A stretch of 64,000 nt of DNA from JAXMDT01 sp046348685. GTDB taxonomy: Bacteria; Pseudomonadota; Alphaproteobacteria; Rickettsiales; UBA998. This document shows, in pieces, positions 33,185 through 43,073 of this stretch (within the stretch, counting starts at the first letter, position 1; each line of letters begins with the position of its first letter). The stretch covers positions 1 through 64,000 of the forward strand of contig JAXMDT010000011.1 in the NCBI GenBank assembly GCA_046348685.1. Reading direction: 5' to 3'. The translations under genes and the position numbers were made by a program. The notes under the pieces are model-generated. The model was not told the origin of the DNA and did no database searches. It was given only the letters and a program-made list of their open reading frames with translations.

Positions 33185-34525
33185 TTAACTTTGCTCTTTC
33201 TTGGTGCGCTTGGAAATCTCGATCAAATCTGCGGCGCGAAGGTATCCCGGCGAGCCTTCCTTAAGGGCTTTTTTGGCCTGGGTCGCAAAGCGGATGGTGG
33301 CATCGAGGTCATTACGAAGGCTCGCTTCTTCGGCCAAAGCCAATGTTGCCATAGGTTGATTGCCGGCGCGCCCGTAGGCATCCGATAAGGCGCGCCACGC
33401 GGTGCCGTAACTGCCATCCTTTCCGGTAGCGCGTTCCAGTTCCGTGACCGCTTCTTTCACCAGCGATGGATCGTTCAGCCCGAGCAGCGTGCGTGCATAA
33501 TCGGCGCGGATGATGGCGGCATTCGGTGCGAGGTCTTTGGCTTTGGCATAGGCGGTGCGCGCCTCCTGAATCTTGCCGTTTTCGTAGAGGACCTGCCCCT
33601 TCAATTCATAAAAATAAGGATCGTCCGGATATTCCTTGAGCAGGGAGTTGATTTCTTTCAGCGCCGCATCGAGATCGGACGAGCGATAATATGCTACTGC
33701 GCGGGCGTATCTTCCATAAAGCGATTGATCGCTGGTTGGATATTCATTCATCACGCGTTCCGGCGAATTAAGGAAACCATCCAGCTTGGCGAGCATGCGT
33801 TTATGCTCCACCTGGATGTCTTCCGGAAGCCGGTTGTTCTTATATTGCGAGTTCGCCAGATGGCGACGAATGACGGCAATACGCTCAAAAGAAAGCGGGT
33901 GGGATTGTGTGTAGGGATCCGGACGGCCGAGATAGCGTTTTTCATTGCGGCGCAGTTTTTCGAACATATCAAGCATGCCTTCTGCCGTGACTTCATCCGC
34001 ATCGAGAAACTCCAGCCCCATTTGATCCGCAGCCCTTTCATTGGAACGGGTATAAGAAAGAATGCCACGATTCGCCACTTCGCTGCCGCCGCTCATGATC
34101 GCCATGCCGACATCACCGGCTCCTGCTGCTGCCGCCGCAGCGCCTACGACATAGCTGATAATGGCACCGATCTGCGCGTTCTGCATGGGACGCGCACCCC
34201 GCGCCAGATGCGCTCCGGCGATGTGCCCGGTCTCGTGCGCCATGACGCCGAGCAGCATTTCCGGATTATTGGTTTCCATCAAGAGACCGGTATTGAAAAA
34301 CATATTGCTGCCACCGGCGACGAAAGCGTTGATGGTATTGCTGTCGATGATGAAAATTTGCACCGACTCAGGATCGACGCCTGCCGCTTCAAAAATCGGG
34401 CGGGAAAGGGAGTGCAGGTAGGTTTCGATTTCCGCATCGCGGATAAGGCCGTTTTCAGCCCACGCAGACCAGGGGAATAGCAATAGAATAAGTAAAAGGA
34501 CAAACAAGCGCATGGCGCGTATCAT
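33185..34525 (-). CDS. M48 family metalloprotease with TPR domain (BepA-like)
   Basis: 446 residues. A signal peptide (MRLFVLLLILLLFPWSAWAE) leads to the M48 domain with HETGH at 97-101 and the third ligand in SNERAADQMGLEFLDADEV. From about 245 onward TPR units follow (RYARAVAYYRSSDLDAALKEINSLLKEYPDDPYF, YENGKIQEARTAYAKAKDLAPN). E. coli BepA, with the same two parts, checks outer-membrane protein assembly. It precedes the DsbA-like gene, so this may be an envelope quality-control pair. Confidence 0.92.
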   Translation of the reverse strand: MIRAMRLFVLLLILLLFPWSAWAENGLIRDAEIETYLHSLSRPIFEAAGVDPESVQIFIIDSNTINAFVAGGSNMFFNTGLLMETNNPEMLLGVMAHETGHIAGAHLARGARPMQNAQIGAIISYVVGAAAAAAGAGDVGMAIMSGGSEVANRGILSYTRSNERAADQMGLEFLDADEVTAEGMLDMFEKLRRNEKRYLGRPDPYTQSHPLSFERIAVIRRHLANSQYKNNRLPEDIQVEHKRMLAKLDGFLNSPERVMNEYPTSDQSLYGRYARAVAYYRSSDLDAALKEINSLLKEYPDDPYFYELKGQVLYENGKIQEARTAYAKAKDLAPNAAIIRADYARTLLGLNDPSLVKEAVTELERATGKDGSYGTAWRALSDAYGRAGNQPMATLALAEEASLRNDLDATIRFATQAKKALKEGSPGYLRAADLIEISKRTKKEQS

Positions 34526-34591
34526 GCCAAATTCAAAAAGCGATGTAAAATACTATGCTTTCTGTTAAAGCTTACTTCGCATGAGGATTTT

Positions 34592-35752
34592 ATGAAAGTT
34601 GCCGCCCGCGCCAAAATAAAGCCGTTTGAAGTGATGGAAGCTTTCCGCGAAGCGGAGCGCCTGCAGACAGAAGGAAAAGATATTCTGCACCTGTCACTTG
34701 GACAACCGGGCACGCCGCCGCCCCGGGAAGTCAAAGAGGCGTTGATCAATGCAATTGAGCAGCAGCCGCTAGGGTATACCGATGCGCGGGGCATCCTTCC
34801 GCTGCGTCAGAAAATTTCCGAGCATTATAAAAAGCGCTACAAAGTGACGGTACCAGCGGAACAGATTTTTATCACGATCGGTTCATCCTCTGCCTTGCTT
34901 CTTTCATTGCTGGCCGCGTTCGATGCCGGGGACAAAATCGCATTGGCGCGCCCGTGCTATCCAGCTTACCCGAATATTTTAAAGGCAATGGATTTGGAAA
35001 CGGTGTTCATCGACACGGACGAAAGCACTTCTTTCCAGCCGACACTGGAACAGATCAAGCGCTGCAAGGATTTGAAAGGCATTATTCTTTCCAGCCCGTC
35101 GAATCCCACCGGCACGATGCTGCATGAAAAAGAAATGAAAGACATCGCCGAATATGCGGATGCTGAGCATATCCGCATTATCTCTGATGAAATCTATCAC
35201 GGTGTGACATACGGAAAGAAAGCCAGCACGATGGCGAAGTTTAGTGAGCATGCCATCGTCACCAATAGTTTTTCAAAATATTTCCTGCTACCGGGATGGC
35301 GTCTGGGCTGGGCGGTGGTGCCGGAATCGATGGTGCGCGTCTTTGAATCGCTGAGCCAGAATTTTTTCATCTCGCCGCCCGCGCCATCGCAGATCGCGGC
35401 TTTGCATGTCTTCGATCATACGGACTACCTCGATAAGGTTGTCAAAACCTATGCTGACAGCCGCGAGATACTCATTTCGGAGCTAAGCGAAGCAGGATTG
35501 AAAGGGCTCGGCCAGTCGGAAGGCGCATTTTATCTATATGCCAATATCTCGCTTTTCAGCAACGACAGCCGGACCTTGTGCGAACGCATGCTGAAAGAAA
35601 TCGGTGTTTGCGCGGTGCCAGGCACGGATTTCGATGAGGAAAATGGCAATTCCTATATTCGCCTGTCGTATTGCGGCAAGCCGGAGGAAGTCCGTCAGGC
35701 AGGGCGCCGCCTTGCTACCTGGCTGAAAGACTTCCCACGGTATATAGGTTAG
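34592..35752 (+). CDS. Aminotransferase class I/II (PLP-dependent)
   Basis: 386 residues. ILHLSLGQPGTPPPREVKEAL, PCYPAYPNILKAMDLE, SPSNPTGTML, SDEIYHGVTYG and the PLP-lysine motif TNSFSKYFLLPGWRLGWAV (Lys229) place it in the fold-type I aspartate/aromatic aminotransferase group. The exact amino acid cannot be fixed. It is divergent from the M48 gene and starts with GAGGATTTT upstream of the ATG. In other alphaproteobacteria a gene like this is found near rne. Confidence 0.9.
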   Translation: MKVAARAKIKPFEVMEAFREAERLQTEGKDILHLSLGQPGTPPPREVKEALINAIEQQPLGYTDARGILPLRQKISEHYKKRYKVTVPAEQIFITIGSSSALLLSLLAAFDAGDKIALARPCYPAYPNILKAMDLETVFIDTDESTSFQPTLEQIKRCKDLKGIILSSPSNPTGTMLHEKEMKDIAEYADAEHIRIISDEIYHGVTYGKKASTMAKFSEHAIVTNSFSKYFLLPGWRLGWAVVPESMVRVFESLSQNFFISPPAPSQIAALHVFDHTDYLDKVVKTYADSREILISELSEAGLKGLGQSEGAFYLYANISLFSNDSRTLCERMLKEIGVCAVPGTDFDEENGNSYIRLSYCGKPEEVRQAGRRLATWLKDFPRYIG

Positions 35753-35768
35753 TATTCAACATCAATTT

Positions 35769-35904
35769 GTCATTCCCCGAATTTGCGTAGCAAATCATAG
35801 GGGAATCGAGCTTAAGCGCGGCAAGCGCGAAAATATATCGCGACAAACGTCGCTCTAGTCAGGATTCCCCTATAAATTTTACTACGTAAAATTCGGGGAA
35901 TGAT
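35769..35904. repeat. Interspersed three-hairpin repeat, copy 3
   Basis: 136 bp, same plan as the copies at 11.7 and 29.7 kb. The first hairpin here is ATTCCCC..GGGGAAT rather than ATCGCC..GGCGAT, so both arms changed together. It lies between the aminotransferase gene and the 3' end of rne. Confidence 0.85.
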
Positions 35905-35907
35905 AGC

Positions 35908-38577
35908 CTAGCTCTGGACGACTTTACGCCACCAACCGGTGCGGCGCGGTTTGCCATCATCCGGCTCGGCTTCCGACTCAGTCGCTGTGTCAGTCTCCGA
36001 CGGTTTTTCCTCAGCAGTCGGTTTTGCTTCTGCTTTGGTGCGGCGCGTGCGTTTTGGTTTTTCTGCCGCAACTTCTTCCGCAGGCGCTTCCACTGTCTCC
36101 GCCGGAAGGAATGCATCCGCATCGACGACAATCGCGTCATGTTCCTCGGAAGGAGCGGATTCATCGGATTCGGCAGGCGATGCTTCGCCGCCCGTTTCGT
36201 CACGGCGGCGGTTGCGTCCACCCCGGCGGCCGTGGCCACCGCGGCGGCCACGGCTGCGGCGCGGACCAGCTTCTCCATTGTCAGAAGATTTTTCCTCCGA
36301 AGCGGATTCATCCGCTACTTGGTCTTCCTCCGTTGCCTCAGCGCTTGGTGCCGGTTGCGGAGCAGCTTGCTCCTCATGGCGTGGACGATGATGATTATCG
36401 CGTCCACCCCGGCGGCCTCTGTCCCGTTGACCGGAACGATGATCGTCCCCGCCTTTTGGTTTATGGCGGCGGAACGTTTCCAGCTTATACGTACCGGCAT
36501 CGAGCGAGTCGTCGATCTTGACGGTAATCGTCACCTCAAAGTTCTGCTCAAGTTCGGTAAGCTGTGTACGGTAGCGGTTTAACAGGTAGACGGCCATGTC
36601 TGGCGTGACGTTCGGGACCAGCTCGACGAATTCGCCGCTGGCTGCATTGGCCTGTAGCTCACGCACGAGTTGAACGGCGAGGGCTTCCGGCGAGCGGAGA
36701 ATGCCGGCGCCTTTGCAGGTTGGGCATTTCGTCGTTGTGGTTTCGTAGATATTCGGGCCGAGGCGCTGGCGCGAGAGTTCGAGCAATCCAAACGCGCTGA
36801 TGTGACCGGCCTGAATTTTAGCGCGGTCGGTCTTCAGTGCATCCTTGAAGCTACGCTCGACGACGCGGCGGTGCTTGCCGTAATTCATATCGATGAAGTC
36901 GATGACGATCAGGCCGCCCAAGTCACGCAGTTTCAGCTGGCGGGCAATTTCAGCCGCCGCTTCCAGGTTGGTTTTATAGGCCGTTTCCTCAACATTGCGC
37001 TCGGTCGTCTGGCGTCCGGAATTCACGTCGATGGAGATAAGCGCTTCCGTCGGGTTGATGACGATATACCCGCCGGAACGCAGGCGTACCACCGGCTCAT
37101 GTAGGTGCTCCAGATGACGTTCGATGCCTTCATGGTGGAACAGCGGCACTTTGTCGTCATACTGCTTCACGCGCGCCGCATGCGACGGCATGATCATCTT
37201 CATGAATTCCTTAGCTTCCTTGAATGCCTCTTCGCCTTCGACGAGGATTTCCTCAATCTCAGGGACGTAACAATCACGAATCGAGCGTTTGATGATGTTG
37301 CCTTCTTCATAGACAAGGGCAGGGGCGTTCGATGAAATCGCCGTTTCGCGAATCTGGTTCCAGAGTTTGATCAGATATTCGTAATCGCGTTTGATTTCGG
37401 TCTTGGTGCGATCGATTCCGGCGGTGCGGATAATCGCGCTCATGCCGCGCAGCTCCTTAAGCTCCGCTGCAATATCCTTCAGGCGCTGGCGGTCGTCGAA
37501 ACTGCCGATCTTGCGCGAGATGCCGCCGTCTTTCGGCGAGTTCGGCATCAGGACGCAATAGCGGCCTGCGAGCGAAATATAGGTGGAAAGGGAAACGCCT
37601 TTGTTGCCGCGTTCTTCCTTGATCACCTGGACAAGCACGATTTGCCCCGGCTTGATCACTTCCTGAATTTTGTAGCGGCGCGACATGCGCATGAAACGCT
37701 TGCGGCCTTCCTCGCCGGTGGACTCGCCATCGCTGATGGTTTCCGCCTGCGGCTGATCCTGATCTTCACCTTCGGCGTCCAGATCGCCGTCGAGGTCAGA
37801 AGGCGCTGCTTCCCCAGCCGTTTCCTGCTCAGGAGCTTCGGCTTTTTCTTCCGTATTGTCAGAATCGCTGCTCTCGGCAGATTCTTCTAACGGATCCGAC
37901 GTGGTCTCAATTTTGGGAGCGGATTCTTCCTGCGTGGTACGGCGGTTGTAAGGACGGCGGCGTCCACGGCGACGCCCACGGCGGCGGCGCGGCGCGCCAT
38001 CCTCATCACCTTCTTCACCGGAATCAGAGGCGTTCTCATCGGACGCATCTTCGCCAAAATCGTCTGAATCTTCCGCCGAATGCGCCTCGCCGTTTTCTTC
38101 ACCGGCAGGCATATCCGACGATAATTCTTCATCCATCGCATCGCTGTGTGATTCGGCGGCTTCTGCCGATTGATCTTCCGATTCCCCGTCGCGGTTTCTA
38201 CCGCCACGACCACGGCGGCGGCCGCCGCTTCTGCGTTGTTCTTCGCGACGTTTTTCGCGTTCTTCTTCCTCGCGCTCGGCCATTTCCTCGGCAAGACGCG
38301 CTTCTTCCAGCAGCTTCTTACGGTCGGCAATGGGGATCTGATAATAGTCGGGATGGATTTCCGAGAAGGAAAGGAAACCCTGTTTGTCACCGCCATATTC
38401 AACGAACGCGGCTTGCAGCGCCGGTTCGATGCGGGTAACTTTGGCAAGATAGATATTGCCTTTGAGTTGCGATTTCGCCGACGTGACGAAATCGAAATGT
38501 TCAATATAGTTACGGTCGGTGATAGCGATGCGTACTTCGCGCGTCTGCGCAGCATCGATCAGCATTTTTTTAGTCAT
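35908..38577 (-). CDS. rne: Ribonuclease E/G
   Basis: 889 residues from the ATG at 38577 (GGAG 6 bases before). MTKKMLIDAAQTREVRIAITDRNYIEHFDF starts the S1 domain, which is interrupted by a long acidic and Arg-rich insert (about 90-300) typical of alphaproteobacterial RNase E. LIVIDFIDMNY and VDVNSGR-type DVNSGRQTTERNVEETAY mark the catalytic domain; CPTCKGAGIL is the zinc link. The last ~170 residues are Arg/Glu/Ala-rich, unfolded and may scaffold degradosome partners. The mRNA leader of about 400 bases upstream is long, as in autoregulated rne genes. Confidence 0.96.
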   Translation of the reverse strand: MTKKMLIDAAQTREVRIAITDRNYIEHFDFVTSAKSQLKGNIYLAKVTRIEPALQAAFVEYGGDKQGFLSFSEIHPDYYQIPIADRKKLLEEARLAEEMAEREEEEREKRREEQRRSGGRRRGRGGRNRDGESEDQSAEAAESHSDAMDEELSSDMPAGEENGEAHSAEDSDDFGEDASDENASDSGEEGDEDGAPRRRRGRRRGRRRPYNRRTTQEESAPKIETTSDPLEESAESSDSDNTEEKAEAPEQETAGEAAPSDLDGDLDAEGEDQDQPQAETISDGESTGEEGRKRFMRMSRRYKIQEVIKPGQIVLVQVIKEERGNKGVSLSTYISLAGRYCVLMPNSPKDGGISRKIGSFDDRQRLKDIAAELKELRGMSAIIRTAGIDRTKTEIKRDYEYLIKLWNQIRETAISSNAPALVYEEGNIIKRSIRDCYVPEIEEILVEGEEAFKEAKEFMKMIMPSHAARVKQYDDKVPLFHHEGIERHLEHLHEPVVRLRSGGYIVINPTEALISIDVNSGRQTTERNVEETAYKTNLEAAAEIARQLKLRDLGGLIVIDFIDMNYGKHRRVVERSFKDALKTDRAKIQAGHISAFGLLELSRQRLGPNIYETTTTKCPTCKGAGILRSPEALAVQLVRELQANAASGEFVELVPNVTPDMAVYLLNRYRTQLTELEQNFEVTITVKIDDSLDAGTYKLETFRRHKPKGGDDHRSGQRDRGRRGGRDNHHRPRHEEQAAPQPAPSAEATEEDQVADESASEEKSSDNGEAGPRRSRGRRGGHGRRGGRNRRRDETGGEASPAESDESAPSEEHDAIVVDADAFLPAETVEAPAEEVAAEKPKRTRRTKAEAKPTAEEKPSETDTATESEAEPDDGKPRRTGWWRKVVQS

Positions 38578-38993
38578 TGTTAGCTCCATTCATACGCTTT
38601 ACGGCGCGAGTGGAGTCAGATTGCAGACACGCAATTAGGACGTGCGCACAGCGGGTGGGTTCCACATCTGTGCGTGCCATCGGCATAAAGCCGTATGCTG
38701 TGTTGATTCTGAAATCATCGTCCTCGGTACCGGAAAGCTTTATTCGTTATTATTAAAAGGCTCCGGTGATACGGCGAGGTTGGGTGGATAAAGTTAGGGT
38801 TATACGGGTCATGGGTTTATTCCTTTCATTGGGTGTGACACCAAGATGATACGTTATGAATCTCGTTTCCGGCCTTGCGGCCTGTAAAAATACCTCTCTG
38901 ATATTCGTGCCTGTTTGCACGGCTACCATCCGGTTTTTCATTGACATTCTACTATAAACCCGTCTCAAACCATTTATCAAGAAAATCCTCGCC
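38578..38993 (-). promoter_or_regulatory. Long leader region of rne; possible 19-codon leader ORF
   Basis: About 415 bases between rne and the divergent amidase gene have no supported gene. On the minus strand, an ATG at 38812 preceded by AAAGGA codes for MTRITLTLSTQPRRITGAF and stops at 38753. Both the reading and the Shine-Dalgarno are plausible, but nothing proves translation. RNase E controls its own mRNA through its leader in other bacteria. Confidence 0.35.
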
Positions 38994-40163
38994 ATGCTAC
39001 GTCACTACACATTAGTTATTGTATTATTTGTGTTTCTGCTGTTTCAGCCATCGTTTGCGATGGCTGTGCCGGCTGTTTTGTCGACTGAAATCGAGGTTCA
39101 GGCCACAGGTGAACTGATCGAATTAACGCTAAGCGCGCCATTAACCAAAGAGAAACTATTTACCTTGAAAGGGCCGGACCGCGTAGTGCTCGACGTAAGT
39201 ACGCTGAGCGCGGCCAAACTGGTCTTGCCGAAGACCTACAAGGGCAACTTGATCAAAGCGATTCGTTTCGGTCAGTTTGATGCCGAGACGTCGCGTATCG
39301 TGATCGAACTGACGAGGGGGCTACGCACAGCGTCGCTGCATCAGTTTACGGACAATGATAAGCATCAATATCGTTTGGCGATCGATCTTGTCCCGGGGGC
39401 GAACCTGTCGGTAAACCCGAATAACTATCCGGTGCCGCAGGCCAAGCCGGGATTTACCAAAGAACATAACAGCAAGCCGTTGATCGTGATCGATGCCGGT
39501 CACGGCGGCAAGGATCCGGGAGCAACCGGCGCTAAAGGCACACATGAAAAGGATATCACGCTGCGTTTTGCCAAGGCGCTGCGCGAAGGCATCCTGCGCA
39601 CGGGGCGTTACCGCGTGGCGCTGACCCGGGAAGGGGATTATTTCGTGCTGCTGCCGGATCGGGTAAGGCTGGCGCGTAATGCGGGCGGCGATGCGTTTGT
39701 TTCACTGCATGCGGATTCTGCGCCACGCTCCACGGCACGCGGGCTTTCCGTTTATACCGTGTCCGAAAAGGCTTCGGACGAAGAGTCGGCAGCTCTCGCC
39801 GAACAGGAAAACGCGGTGGATGAGCTGGCCGGTTATAAGATCGAAGGACAACAGGCGGATGTGGCCGACATCCTTATCGACCTGGCGCAGCGCGACACCA
39901 AGAACAAGTCTTCGGAACTGGCGGATTCCATTGTCGGCGGATTTGCCAAGAACAATATTAACATGTTGTCTTCGGCGCACCGGTTTGCCGGATTCCGCGT
40001 CTTGAAAGCGCCGGATATTCCTTCGACGCTGATCGAGCTTGGCTTTCTTTCCGAACCGCGTGACGAAGCAATGCTGAAAACGGCAGAGTACCAGCGCAAG
40101 GTGATTTCCGGCATTATTTCCGGCCTTGATGCTTATTTCCGCAAGCACCCGGCGAAGAAGTAG
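38994..40163 (+). CDS. N-acetylmuramoyl-L-alanine amidase (AmiC-like)
   Basis: 389 residues. A signal peptide (MLRHYTLVIVLFVFLLFQPSFAMA), an AMIN domain (about 30-135, targeting to the septum), then Amidase_3 from about 160: VIDAGHGGKDPGATGAKGTHEKDITL (zinc His), SLHADSAPR, and IELGFLSEPRDEAML with the catalytic Glu. It splits the peptide stem from glycan strands to part daughter cells. Followed by a PBP1A gene. Confidence 0.95.
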   Translation: MLRHYTLVIVLFVFLLFQPSFAMAVPAVLSTEIEVQATGELIELTLSAPLTKEKLFTLKGPDRVVLDVSTLSAAKLVLPKTYKGNLIKAIRFGQFDAETSRIVIELTRGLRTASLHQFTDNDKHQYRLAIDLVPGANLSVNPNNYPVPQAKPGFTKEHNSKPLIVIDAGHGGKDPGATGAKGTHEKDITLRFAKALREGILRTGRYRVALTREGDYFVLLPDRVRLARNAGGDAFVSLHADSAPRSTARGLSVYTVSEKASDEESAALAEQENAVDELAGYKIEGQQADVADILIDLAQRDTKNKSSELADSIVGGFAKNNINMLSSAHRFAGFRVLKAPDIPSTLIELGFLSEPRDEAMLKTAEYQRKVISGIISGLDAYFRKHPAKK

Positions 40164-40164
40164 T

Positions 40165-40252
40165 CCGTAGGTCGATAGTCGTCAGTCCCAGGCCGACAAA
40201 CCCTCGACGCCTGATCATCGACCATTGACCAACAACTATTTACTAACGATTA
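40165..40252. repeat. Low-complexity GTCGATAGTCGTCAG repeat, copy 2
   Basis: TAGGTCGATAGTCGTCAGTC in this gap matches the reverse complement of CTAACGACTATCGACTAA at 31217-31234. Several GACTA/TAGTC inverted fragments follow (CGACCATTGACCAACAACTATTTACTAACG). Confidence 0.5.
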
Positions 40253-40297
40253 CTCCCGTCTTGTATTCCCATAGGTTTTATTGCAGACTGCGCCGCC

Positions 40298-42976
40298 ATG
40301 TCTTTTAAGAAACGCCACCCTTTATTGCACGGTCTCATCTCAGGCTTAGCCGCCGGTTTCGGGCTGGCGACCGGTATCGCCGTCGTTGGCACGTTTGCCG
40401 TATTCGCGGTGATCCACCATTACAGTCAGGATTTGCCCGATCTCACCCGCCTGTCGCAATATCGTCCGGCAATCACGACGCGTCTTTATACGGAAGATGG
40501 TGATATGTTTGCGTCATATGCGGTGCAGCGCCGGAATTACGTGCCGCTTGAGGATATTCCGAAAAAAGTGCGCCAGGCCTTTATCGCGGCGGAGGATAAA
40601 AATTTCTACACGCATACCGGCATCGATGCAGGCGGGATTGGCCGCGCCATCCTCAACAACGTACAGCATTATGGAGCGCGGCATTCGCTGGTGGGCGGTT
40701 CCACCATCACCCAGCAGGTGGTGAAAAACCTTTTGCTGACCAAGGAGAAGTCGCTGACACGTAAAATCAAGGAAGCGATCCTGGCGTTCCGCATTACGCG
40801 TGAATTCAGCAAAGACCGTATTCTCGAGCTCTACCTAAACGATATTTATCTCGGCATGGGCGCCTATGGCGTTGCGGCGGCGGGTGAGGAATATTTCGGC
40901 AAGGAGCTGCGTGAGCTGAAAACCGAAGAAATTGCGCTGCTCGCCGCGATGCCGAAAGCACCGGCTTACTACGACCCGCGCAAGAATTACGATGCGGCAT
41001 TAGGCAGACGGAACTACGTTATCAACCGCATGCTGGAAGACGGCTATCTGAACCAGGCGGAAGCGGACAATGCGAAACTAGCCAAGATCGAAACCGTGGA
41101 ACAGGATGTGCCGACGGTTACGGACGCCCCATATTTCGCTGAGGAAATTCGCCGGACACTTGCCGAGCAATACGGCAATGACACCTTATATAAGGGCGGT
41201 CTTTATGTGATGACGACGCTCGATCTTGAGTTGCAGAATTACGCAGATAATGCGTTGCGGCAGGCACTGGAGGATTATGACCGCCGTCATGGGTATCGCG
41301 GGCCGATCGTTTCCTTTGAAAATGTGGATGCGTGGCAGGACAAGCTGAAAGAAGTTTTGAAAAAGAAAACTGTGCCGCTTGTGGAAAATCACCAGCTGGC
41401 AGTTGTGCTCAATGTCGCCAATGACAAAGCCGATCTCGGTTTAATTGATGGCTCGGATGCCGTGCTTCCGTTCACCGGCGCAAAATGGGCGCAGCCGGTT
41501 TCCAAAGAAGGCACATTCGGTAAGGTGCCGCAGAAAATGCAGGATGTCGTTAAAAAAGGCGATGTCATTGTAGTCAGATATGACCCGGAAGAAAAAGTTT
41601 ACGGTCTTGCACAAATACCTGCGATCAATGGCGCGCTTGTCGCCATGGACCCGCATACGGGGCGTGTCCTCGCCATGTCGGGTGGCTATAGTTTCGATAA
41701 AACGGTCTTTAACCGCGCCACGCAAGCCAGACGCCAGCCCGGTTCGTCTTTCAAGCCTTTCGTCTATTTGAGTGCGCTGGAGCGTGGTTTCGCACCGAAC
41801 TCCATCGTCATGGATTCACCGATTGAAATCTCGCAAGGCCCGGGGCTTCCGCTGTGGCGCCCCAAGAATTTCAACGACGAATATCTTGGCGCGGCCACGC
41901 TGCGCACCGGTATCGAGAAATCACGCAACGTCATGACCGTGCGTTTAGCACAGGCGATTGGCATCGATACGATTCTGAGCACGGCGCATCGTTTCGGGCT
42001 CTATGAAAACGCACCGCATCATTTATCGATTGTCCTTGGCTCGCAGGAAGTTACCCCGCTGCAGATGACAACCGCCTATGCGATGATTGCCAATGGCGGC
42101 CTGCGCGTGCAGCCGAGCCTGGTCGAGCGGATCGATGACGGGCAGGGCAAGACGATTTACCGTTTCGACCAGCGGCCATGCAGCAATTGCGTGATGGACG
42201 ATATCGAACGGGCGCAAGGCGCATACCCTGTGGTGAGCGAACCGCGTGAACGCGTCCTCGACCCGCGGGTGGACTATCAAATGATTTCCATTCTCCAGGG
42301 CGTCGTGCAGCGTGGCACGGCGGTTGCCGCCAAAAAGCTGGGCGTGCCGCTGGCGGGCAAAACGGGCACGACGAACGAAAGCCGCGATACATGGTTCATG
42401 GGTTTTTCCAGCGATCTCGTCGTCGGCGTGTTCATTGGGTTCGATCAGCCGAAATCCATGGGCCGCAAGGAAACGGGCGGTAGGGTGGCGCTGCCTGCGT
42501 TCATTTCTTTTATGGAAAAGGCGCTGAAAAAATATCCGGCGCATGAATTCGCCGTGCCGGAAGGCATTCAATTTGCCACCATCAACGCGCATACCGGCGA
42601 TCAGTCGCTGCCATGGCTGCAGGTTGGAGGCCCGACGATCCAGGAAGCCTTCGTCACCGGCGGCTCGATTTATATTCCGGGCGAGACACCTGAAATCACC
42701 GACGAGGCGACGTATCAGGAAGCGCCCTCGGAAACCGAGACCGGCGCGGTGACGCAACCACAGCAAATGCCGGTGAGCGCTTACCCGAATGTCAGCGAGG
42801 ATACGTTCATGCACCCGTCGCAGGTACAGCAATCGGCGCCGCCGCGTGAGACGGCCGTGCCTATGGTGCCGATGAACTCGGATCAAATGCCCGCCCAGCA
42901 AAAACGAGATTTAGGTCCGGCTCCCGCCGCTGGAACGGCAACACCCGCAGGCACCGGTACGGGCGGTATATACTAA
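40298..42976 (+). CDS. mrcA: Penicillin-binding protein 1A family
   Basis: 892 residues. One N-terminal membrane segment (about 18-40), a transglycosylase domain with EDKNFYTHTGIDAGGIGRAIL and GGSTITQQVVKNLLLTKEKSL, an OB-like insert (about 340-440) typical of PBP1A, then the transpeptidase with the SxxK motif in QPGSSFKPFVYL, KSRN and GKTGTTNESRDTWFMGF, and a Pro-rich tail. It polymerises and crosslinks peptidoglycan. Followed by a hairpin repeat, then prfB. Confidence 0.96.
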   Translation: MSFKKRHPLLHGLISGLAAGFGLATGIAVVGTFAVFAVIHHYSQDLPDLTRLSQYRPAITTRLYTEDGDMFASYAVQRRNYVPLEDIPKKVRQAFIAAEDKNFYTHTGIDAGGIGRAILNNVQHYGARHSLVGGSTITQQVVKNLLLTKEKSLTRKIKEAILAFRITREFSKDRILELYLNDIYLGMGAYGVAAAGEEYFGKELRELKTEEIALLAAMPKAPAYYDPRKNYDAALGRRNYVINRMLEDGYLNQAEADNAKLAKIETVEQDVPTVTDAPYFAEEIRRTLAEQYGNDTLYKGGLYVMTTLDLELQNYADNALRQALEDYDRRHGYRGPIVSFENVDAWQDKLKEVLKKKTVPLVENHQLAVVLNVANDKADLGLIDGSDAVLPFTGAKWAQPVSKEGTFGKVPQKMQDVVKKGDVIVVRYDPEEKVYGLAQIPAINGALVAMDPHTGRVLAMSGGYSFDKTVFNRATQARRQPGSSFKPFVYLSALERGFAPNSIVMDSPIEISQGPGLPLWRPKNFNDEYLGAATLRTGIEKSRNVMTVRLAQAIGIDTILSTAHRFGLYENAPHHLSIVLGSQEVTPLQMTTAYAMIANGGLRVQPSLVERIDDGQGKTIYRFDQRPCSNCVMDDIERAQGAYPVVSEPRERVLDPRVDYQMISILQGVVQRGTAVAAKKLGVPLAGKTGTTNESRDTWFMGFSSDLVVGVFIGFDQPKSMGRKETGGRVALPAFISFMEKALKKYPAHEFAVPEGIQFATINAHTGDQSLPWLQVGGPTIQEAFVTGGSIYIPGETPEITDEATYQEAPSETETGAVTQPQQMPVSAYPNVSEDTFMHPSQVQQSAPPRETAVPMVPMNSDQMPAQQKRDLGPAPAAGTATPAGTGTGGIY

Positions 42977-43026
42977 TATCCCGCATTTATTGCGGGATCG
43001 CTCAAGACCCCGCAACGAGTGCGGGG
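42977..43026. repeat. Double-hairpin repeat, copy 2 (after PBP1A gene)
   Basis: ATCCCGCA / TGCGGGAT at 42978-42998 and CCCCGCA / TGCGGGG at 43008-43026. The first hairpin and its loop are identical to the copy at 27230-27278. Confidence 0.8.
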
Positions 43027-43073
43027 TACATCAGTCTATTGACGCGCTGGGCATTCGCCATTAAGCAGGGCGC

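Noticed and set aside
35939..36391. Plus-strand ORFs across the RNase E gene
   Set aside because: They are antisense shadows of its Arg/Glu-rich repeats, with Ser/Arg/Pro composition only.
38753..38995. 80-residue minus-strand ORF upstream of rne
   Set aside because: The long reading overlaps the amidase start and has no family features; only the last 19 codons have a ribosome site.
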